A DNA stretch of 64,000 nucleotides from assembly GCF_002245895.1 (NCBI RefSeq), contig NZ_NPJZ01000001.1, forward strand, positions 3,756,501-3,820,500. The letters run 5' to 3'. The position numbers and the translations under genes are program-made. The stretch comes from Rhodococcus sp. OK302 (GTDB taxonomy: Bacteria; Actinomycetota; Actinomycetes; Mycobacteriales; Mycobacteriaceae). Position 1 is the first letter of the stretch, and the number at the start of each line of letters is the position of its first letter. Positions 59,085 to 64,000 of this stretch are shown here, one piece after another. Under the pieces are notes generated by a model that did no database searches, had not been told where the DNA came from, and saw nothing but the letters and a program-made list of their open reading frames with translations.

Positions 59085-60055
59085 ATGCGGAACGATCCCA
59101 CAGGTCGAGCACTGCAACTGCTGTCGCTCCTTCAGACACATCGTTTCTGGAACTGTGCCGAACTAGCCGCACGACTCGAGGTCACAGAGCGAACGGTGCG
59201 CCGTGACGTCGATCGACTACGCGACCTGGGCTATCCGGTCGATTCCACGTCGGGAAAGTATGGGGGCTACCGACTTGCAACGGGGGCACACGTGCCGCCC
59301 CTGATCCTCGGCGATGACGAGGCCGTCGCGGTAGCCGTCGGACTGCGCTACGCCGCTGAGGCAGCCATCGATGGAATCGAAGAGACGTCGCTGCGCGCGC
59401 TGACAAAATCGAATCGCTTCTACCGCATCGGCTACGCCGTCGTGTGTCGGTGCTGCACTCGAGCGTGACTTCGATGCGGCGTGCGGCCGTCGACGATGAC
59501 ACCGTGGACCCCGAAGCGCTCAGTGTGCTCGCGGCGGCATGTCGCGACCATGAGGACGTGCGTTTCGACTACCGGCGAGGTGATGGCGGGAGCAGCCGAC
59601 GGCTCGTCGAGCCGCACCAACTTGTCACTGCAGGACGTCGTTGGTATCTCGTAGCCTGGGACCAACATCGTTGTGACTGGCGAACATTTCGACTGGACCG
59701 TCTCCGGGAGCCCTGGCTGGCGGGCAGTCATTTCACGCCCCGCGAGATTCCGGGCGGTGATGCGGCGAGCTTCGTCGCGAGCTCACTCGGCCCGACACCC
59801 CGTCACCTCGATGCGAAACTCACCATCCACGCTGCGTTCGCCGAACTCGAAGGTGTGCTCCGATGGATTGACCACACACCAATCGAGGTGGAAGCAGACC
59901 GCTGTCTGGTCCAGATCCGCAGTGAGGATCTTGGCAGGCTCGCCATGACGGTTGCTCGGATTGCGCTCACCGCTCCAGTGGCGGTGATCGAACCAGCCGA
60001 GCTCGCCAACACCGTCAGGCAGCTCGCCAGTCACCTCAGTGTCGCGCCATCATGA
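59085..60055 (+). pseudogene. WYL-domain transcriptional regulator (YafY-like), interrupted by a single-base deletion
   Basis: The first frame (from ATG 59085) encodes the winged helix and the first WYL linker: GRALQLLSLLQTHRFWNCAE, RLEVTERTVRRDVDRLRDLG, then AVAVGLRYAAEAAIDGIEET. At the A-run 59405-59408 the family sequence moves one frame over: after ALTK the continuation is IESLLPHRLRRRVSVLHSSV. The WYL domain then follows, with RRLVEPHQLVTAGRRWYLVA and DWRTFRLDRL. Adding one A restores a 972-base gene of 323 residues. It is divergent from the epoxide hydrolase and may have controlled it. Decay, programmed slippage and sequencing error are all possible. Confidence 0.85.
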
Positions 60056-60117
60056 CGAATAGTTGGCGATCGATCTGTCGAGAAACGTGCCCGTTTCGTT
60101 CTGAGCTTGGAGGATAA

Positions 60118-60330
60118 ATGACCGCTTCAAAGTTGCCGCCACCGGTTTCCGTCCACCCACCAACGTGGAAGTTCGACTACCCGATCATCCACGCCGAGAC
60201 TCGGACGCAGTGGCGCACATGGCTGATGCACAACACCCGCTCAGCCCGCGGCGTGTGGTTGTGCTCCTGGCGCAACACCACCAGCCGACCACGTTGCCCG
60301 TACCCAGAGGCCGTCGAGGAAGCCCCCCAA
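60118..60330 (+). pseudogene. N-terminal fragment of a YdeI-like (bacteriocin-protection family) gene
   Basis: Behind a perfect GGAGG (60109-60113) and an ATG at 60118, about 70 codons read like the start of YdeI/OmpD-associated proteins: DYPIIHAETRTQWRTWLMHN, ARGVWLCSWRNTT and CPYPEAVEEA. The family then requires LCFGWIDS, but the reading continues into unrelated sequence. The C-terminal two thirds are missing. A broken gene. Confidence 0.6.
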
Positions 60331-60364
60331 TCTCCTGCAGACATTCAACTTCACCTCCAATCAG

Positions 60365-60564
60365 GGGCAGTGTCCGCCGAGATCGCACGGGATCACTTCC
60401 CAGATCATGCGCCGCCACTTCGACCGCTGGCCCGCTGTCGAGCCGAATCAGATCAGGCCAAACGAATAGAGCCAGATAGCAAGCGGGTAGAGCGGTCCCC
60501 ACCAGGCCAGGTCCATTGCTGTTCACCTCCTATGGGCAGTGTTCGCCGAGGATAACGGGATCAC
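60365..60564. repeat. Pair of about 31-bp direct repeats flanking a small minus-strand ORF
   Basis: The repeats begin with GGGCAGTGT-C/T-CGCCGAG and end with CGGGATCAC. They lie at 60365-60396 and 60534-60564, with a few differences. The 137 bases between them contain the 22-codon ORF and its ribosome-binding site. They may record an insertion or a local duplication. Confidence 0.55.
60448..60516 (-). CDS. Candidate 22-residue membrane peptide
   Basis: The peptide reads MDLAWWGPLYPLAIWLYSFG followed by LI and a stop. It is almost entirely hydrophobic and aromatic, long enough for one membrane span. AGGAGGT lies nine bases before its ATG, stronger than for most genes in this window. No family is known to me. 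The region around it is full of gene fragments, so chance is possible. Confidence 0.4.
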   Translation of the reverse strand: MDLAWWGPLYPLAIWLYSFGLI

Positions 60565-60569
60565 GGCCG

Positions 60570-60846
60570 CGCGTGGGTCGACATCGCCGGAGAAGCCTCG
60601 AGTTCGGTCGACGATCCGAAATCCAGGTGGTTCAAAGTCCGTGTACCCGCGAACACAGCCACAGAACTAGACGCCATCACCGATCTTCTTCGCGTATGCA
60701 ACTAGGCCGTCGACGTAATGAAACTGCCCGACGCAGCCGGCGGAAACGCTAGTCGATACCCAGACGACATGTACCTGCGCAAATACGAACAACACTTCAT
60801 CGTGTCCAATCACCGCATCGGATCACTCGAAGCGCTCAGCGCCTAA
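60570..60846 (+). pseudogene. Fragment of an unidentified gene with an internal stop
   Basis: A frame reading WVDIAGEASSSVDDPKSRWF, then KVRVPANTATELDAITDLLR, is stopped by TAG near 60705. It continues in the same frame as AVDVMKLPDAAGGNASRYPD and ends RIGSLEALSA with a stop. The two parts look like one protein C-terminus broken by a nonsense codon. I do not recognise the family. Confidence 0.4.
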
Positions 60847-61199
60847 CAGACGCAAAATGTCTGACACCTCAACTAACCTTTGAAATCGCGACGAGCACCA
60901 GGTCGCCACACCGCTAAGACCGAAGAATCCTCGACGGTCCCGATCTGTAGGAAACCCCTCAGATTGGCAGCAGTGTGGCGGCCTGATTCTCATTAGCTTT
61001 GGGGCTTCACGCGTCATGCGCCCAAACCACGTTGGTTTGTAGACCTGGGCGGTGGTGACAGCCACGAGGACGGTGGGGTGGCACCGATTCGGCCAACGGC
61101 ACGAGCGTCGCTATCGCCGCATGGGTGTTACTTCGCGAACGTGGTTGTTGCGCAGTACATTTGACCGCTCTTTGCTAGGTTCGTTTGTCTTGAACAGTG
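60847..61199. other. Intergenic region without a supported gene
   Basis: About 350 bases downstream of the PBP4-type gene. A minus-strand frame near 60823-61065 is open but has no recognisable family. No terminator hairpin of convincing strength was seen. Confidence 0.4.
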
Positions 61200-62795
61200 T
61201 CAGCTTGTCGGTGCCTGTTGGAACGCAGCGGCGACATCGCCGACATCACCCCCGACTTGGAAAACTCCGCGTGGCAGATCCGGAAATACGGCATCGCTGA
61301 CGGCGACGACGAACAGAAGTCGACGACCGTCGGTGTTGATCATGTAACCCGACAGTGCTTGAAGGTTGACTATCAACCTGCCGGTGTCGGGTTCGACGGC
61401 GGCGGATGTTCCCGTCTTACCTATGACCTTCCCCTTCGCGGGACTGTCGGTTCCGACGCCGGAGAGTGAACCTCGCTCCCCGAGTACGGGTTGACCTGCC
61501 CAGAACGTGTGCGCCCAGGGTTGCTGGTCCACCCAGTCGAGCCAGTCGACGACTGCCGTGGGTGTGGCTTGTGACGGGTCGCTGCCCTGACCGTCCATGA
61601 CCACAAGATCGGATGCTGCAATGCCCGCTTTCTCGGTGAGTGCCCGGACAGTAGGTAAGCCGTCACTGCACGACGGCGATCCTGCCGCTACCGCCAGCAG
61701 GCACAGGAACGTGTTGGCGCCGGTGTTGTAACTGGTCGCAAGGATCATCCCTCCCGATTCCGAAAGTGGTGCCGATTGCAGGCTCGCAACTTGTCGACTG
61801 CCTGAATATGTACGATCGGCAGGCAGGGCAGCTGCGTTGTTCGTACGAGATGTTGGTGCGACCTCGATTCCGTTGCGTCGCAGTGCTTCTACGAACAGCT
61901 GACGCGCCCACGTCGGCGCGTCGGTGATGCGAAAGACGGTCAGCGATGTCTTTCCTGCCGGTACCGACCCGGTCACGTTGATCAAGGTGGGATCGGACGG
62001 ATCGGCCGCTGCACTGAGCGTCGAGTCGCTTCCCTCTTTGCCGGTGGTGACCTGAGCATCAATGCGGAACAGGCCGTTGCCGGGAAGCATGTCGATGGTG
62101 GCGGGCTCACCTACCGCACCCGGCCTCGCCTGAATATCGACCAGGTTGTCGTTGACGAAGATCGACGGGACAAGACCTTCGACTGTCGAGTAGGTGTCCC
62201 ACAGACGAGGGTCGACGAGAACGTCACCGTTTACGCGCGTGATGCCGGCGGCGGCTACTTGTCGCGCTAGGTCGTTCAGGCCCGCCAGCGGATCTCCGGG
62301 CGCGAGAACTGCACCGGGTAGAGCGTCGGCGTAGACGTGATCGATGCCGTCGGTGGCGAAGTCGAATCGGCCTTGTGCGGCATTGCGCCCGCCGAGTGCG
62401 AGGTCACCAGAGCCGACGAGAACGAGATCACCGGTAAGAGTTCCCTCGACGGGTTCGGCGGTGGCGTACACGGGGGTAGTGACGGTGTGGTCCACCCCGA
62501 GGGTGTCGTAGGTAGTGCCGACGGTGAAATGTTTGGTCTGTGAAGCTAGAAACATCGAGGTCTCGGCGTTATTGCTGTAGATCACCTCGTCTGTGACGGG
62601 GTCGACTACGAGATAGGACCACTGGGCCATGGCGTATGGATCGGTGGTCATGATGCGGGTTGCCTCCGGCGGAATCTGCTGCGTCGGAGCCGATGCGACA
62701 TCTGAGTTCGACGCCTGATTGGCAGAACATGCGGTGAGGAGTGCGGCGACACTGACCAACGCAGCGACGGCACGAACTGATGTGGTGTACGGCAT
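61200..62795 (-). CDS. D-alanyl-D-alanine carboxypeptidase/endopeptidase, PBP4 (S13) family lipoprotein
   Basis: A 531-residue exported penicillin-binding protein that trims or splits peptidoglycan peptides. The signal segment ends in the lipobox LLTAC, so it is lipid-anchored on the outer face. The active-site triad is visible as SQTK (serine motif, in FLASQTKHFTVG), SYN in ATSYNTGANTFLCL, and KTG in GKVIGKTGTSAAV. The long insertion between the first two motifs is typical of S13 enzymes (GDLVLVGSGDLALGG). The ATG at 62795 has CAGGAG upstream. It is divergent from another serine-hydrolase lipoprotein, with only 86 bases between starts, so both are probably co-regulated. Confidence 0.9.
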   Translation of the reverse strand: MPYTTSVRAVAALVSVAALLTACSANQASNSDVASAPTQQIPPEATRIMTTDPYAMAQWSYLVVDPVTDEVIYSNNAETSMFLASQTKHFTVGTTYDTLGVDHTVTTPVYATAEPVEGTLTGDLVLVGSGDLALGGRNAAQGRFDFATDGIDHVYADALPGAVLAPGDPLAGLNDLARQVAAAGITRVNGDVLVDPRLWDTYSTVEGLVPSIFVNDNLVDIQARPGAVGEPATIDMLPGNGLFRIDAQVTTGKEGSDSTLSAAADPSDPTLINVTGSVPAGKTSLTVFRITDAPTWARQLFVEALRRNGIEVAPTSRTNNAAALPADRTYSGSRQVASLQSAPLSESGGMILATSYNTGANTFLCLLAVAAGSPSCSDGLPTVRALTEKAGIAASDLVVMDGQGSDPSQATPTAVVDWLDWVDQQPWAHTFWAGQPVLGERGSLSGVGTDSPAKGKVIGKTGTSAAVEPDTGRLIVNLQALSGYMINTDGRRLLFVVAVSDAVFPDLPRGVFQVGGDVGDVAAAFQQAPTS

Positions 62796-62835
62796 GGACG
62801 CTCCTGAGGATTCATGACGGTTTTGTCTCAATTTA

Positions 62836-62878
62836 CTGCAAAGTGCAGCATGTAGAGTGCAGTACGGCATAACGTACT
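62836..62878. promoter_or_regulatory. Divergent control region with repeats and inverted repeats
   Basis: Contains CTGCA-AAG-TGCAG (62836-62848), a second GTGCAG half-site 14 bases after the first, and AGTACG-N6-CGTACT (62861-62878). TAACGT at 62870-62875 ends six bases before the ATG at 62882, so the rightward transcript may be leaderless, with its -10 box inside the inverted repeat. Confidence 0.45.
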
Positions 62879-62881
62879 CGT

Positions 62882-64000
62882 ATGAACTCTGCTGGAAAGT
62901 CGACGTCACGTCACGACGTCAAAGTTCGCAAAGTGGCGGTGGCCGGCCTCGCTACGGCGTTACTGCTGTCAGCCTGTTCTTCCGCATCCGACTCCGCGCC
63001 CACCACCGCGTCTGCGGCACCCGGTTCGAACTCGTCCGAGCCGAATTCTCCCGGATCCGCGGACAACGCCGTGTTGTCTTTCGACACTCAGGGAATGGAC
63101 GCCGTCGTCTCCGAAAAAGCGGAGGGGTTCCGCGAGATCGCGATGGTGGTCATGATCACGACGCCGACGCAGAAGTACGTCAACACATGGGGCTCGGTAC
63201 GAGAAGGCGTGAACGAGCCCCCCACGCTGGACACGAAAGTTCGCGTGGGATCGAACACCAAGACCTGGACCGGCACGGCCGTCCTGCAGTTGATCGACGA
63301 GGGCAAGCTGGCGGTGACCGATCCGGTCAGCAAGTACCGCCCCGATGTCCCCAACGGCGACAACATCACCATCGGCGACCTACTCGATATGCGTAGCGGT
63401 CTGTACAACTACACCGAGACCCTCGAGCTTAACCGGGCGCTCGACGAGCAACCGGAGCGAGTGTGGACACCCGAGGAGCTACTGGCCATGGGACTGAGCC
63501 AACCGCCGTACTTTGCTCCCGACACCGGCTACCACTACTCCAACACGAACACCGTTCTCCTCGGCTTGATCGCCGAGCAGCTCGACGGCAAGCCGATTCA
63601 ACAGATCTTCGCGGACCGATTCTTCCGTCCACTCGCACTGACCGGGACCTCGTTTCCTGCCAACACCGATACCAGCATCCCGACACCATATGCAGACGGA
63701 TACACCTACAGTGGCAACGTCGAAACGCTCGGCGAGGGCAAAGAGGCTCTCCCGCAATCTCGCCTCGACGCGATCGCCGCAGGCACCGAAAAACCGACCA
63801 ACACCACGATGCACAATCCGTCGTGGACATGGTCCGCAGGTCAGGGAATCTCGACCGCAAACGATATGGCGACATGGGTCAAAGCTCTCGGAACCGGGTC
63901 GCTCCTGAGCCCGGCCACACAAGAGTTGCGGTTGAACAGTGTGCAACCCACAGGCGGCGAAGGATCCGCAGGATACGGATACGGCATCGCTCAAATGGGT
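62882..64000 (+). CDS. Beta-lactamase-fold serine hydrolase lipoprotein (D-Ala-D-Ala carboxypeptidase-like), 3' end outside window
   Basis: The gene runs off the window after 373 codons without a stop. A basic start and hydrophobic stretch lead to the lipobox LLSAC, followed by a Ser/Ala/Pro-rich linker. The catalytic domain is of the class C beta-lactamase/R61-type: RVGSNTKTWTGTAVLQLIDE contains the SxxK motif SNTK, LDMRSGLYNYTETL follows, and YHYSNTNTVLLGLIAEQL contains the YxN motif YSN. The third motif (HxG) should lie beyond the end. It probably acts on peptidoglycan or a D-amino-acid ester outside the cell. It is divergent from the PBP4-type lipoprotein. Confidence 0.88.
   Translation, partial: MNSAGKSTSRHDVKVRKVAVAGLATALLLSACSSASDSAPTTASAAPGSNSSEPNSPGSADNAVLSFDTQGMDAVVSEKAEGFREIAMVVMITTPTQKYVNTWGSVREGVNEPPTLDTKVRVGSNTKTWTGTAVLQLIDEGKLAVTDPVSKYRPDVPNGDNITIGDLLDMRSGLYNYTETLELNRALDEQPERVWTPEELLAMGLSQPPYFAPDTGYHYSNTNTVLLGLIAEQLDGKPIQQIFADRFFRPLALTGTSFPANTDTSIPTPYADGYTYSGNVETLGEGKEALPQSRLDAIAAGTEKPTNTTMHNPSWTWSAGQGISTANDMATWVKALGTGSLLSPATQELRLNSVQPTGGEGSAGYGYGIAQMG

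Noticed and set aside
56571..60846. Insertion sequence as the cause of the fragment field
   Set aside because: No transposase motif, terminal inverted repeats or clear target duplications were found; only the 31-base direct repeats at 60365 and 60534.

Overview
The window is high-GC DNA with frequent GTG/TTG starts and tight 4-base gene overlaps. It carries an actinobacterial gene order: aspS, a glycine-rich YpfJ-type protease, rarA, alaS-ruvX-mltG-aroE and an A24 peptidase. Catabolic clusters and PucR-, TetR- and LysR-type regulators are abundant. Together these point to a mycolic-acid actinomycete, most likely Rhodococcus. This is an inference from content; no rRNA or tRNA gene is present to confirm it.

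Layout. (1) 1-6.7 kb: a NitT/TauT-type ABC importer (partial binding protein, ATPase, permease), an AcoR-like activator that has lost sigma-54 features, a short-chain dehydrogenase, an SDR remnant, and a second binding protein paralogous to the first. (2) 6.8-14.3 kb: a cell-envelope block with a small lipoprotein, an ECF sigma/anti-sigma pair, two overlapping proteins of unknown function, a secreted seven-repeat YVTN beta-propeller, and a large lipoprotein. (3) 14.4-17.8 kb: DUF1622, a frameshifted DUF2252 gene, a broken small gene that is a diverged copy of a gene at 33.7 kb, and an SRPBCC protein with an ArsR-type regulator under a nested palindrome. (4) 17.9-31.5 kb: conserved housekeeping genes, closed by a strong terminator. 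(5) 31.9-37 kb: flavin oxygenases, the intact small membrane protein, a histidine-rich protein with a 49-residue repeat, and a Gre-like factor. (6) 37-46.2 kb: a catabolic cluster with two PucR regulators, two esterase/hydrolases, a TetR repressor with twin operators, an MFS carrier and an acyl-CoA ligase. (7) 46.3-49.4 kb: a DUF2975/XRE pair, a decayed TetR gene and a secreted nuclease. (8) 49.5-56.6 kb: mmsB-MFS-mmsA with a divergent LysR, then cynT-cynS with divergent cynR. (9) 56.9-64 kb: a secreted double-psi barrel protein, an epoxide hydrolase, several broken genes, and a divergent pair of envelope lipoproteins (PBP4-type peptidase and beta-lactamase-fold hydrolase), the last cut by the window end.

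How the genes work together. Region 6 reads as a pathway: ester hydrolysis, acid uptake by MFS, then CoA activation, controlled from one 160-bp divergent control region. Region 8 joins uptake and oxidation of a 3-hydroxyisobutyrate-like acid, and separately cyanate detoxification with its bicarbonate supply.

Recurring oddities. Several genes (the ArsR-type gene, DUF2975, cynR and possibly rarA) have a -10-like hexamer 6-7 bases before the start codon, which suggests leaderless transcripts. Two otherwise intact genes (DUF2252 and a WYL regulator) are each broken by one missing base, so either recent decay or consensus errors must be excluded. No CRISPR array, insertion sequence, phage module or tRNA was found.
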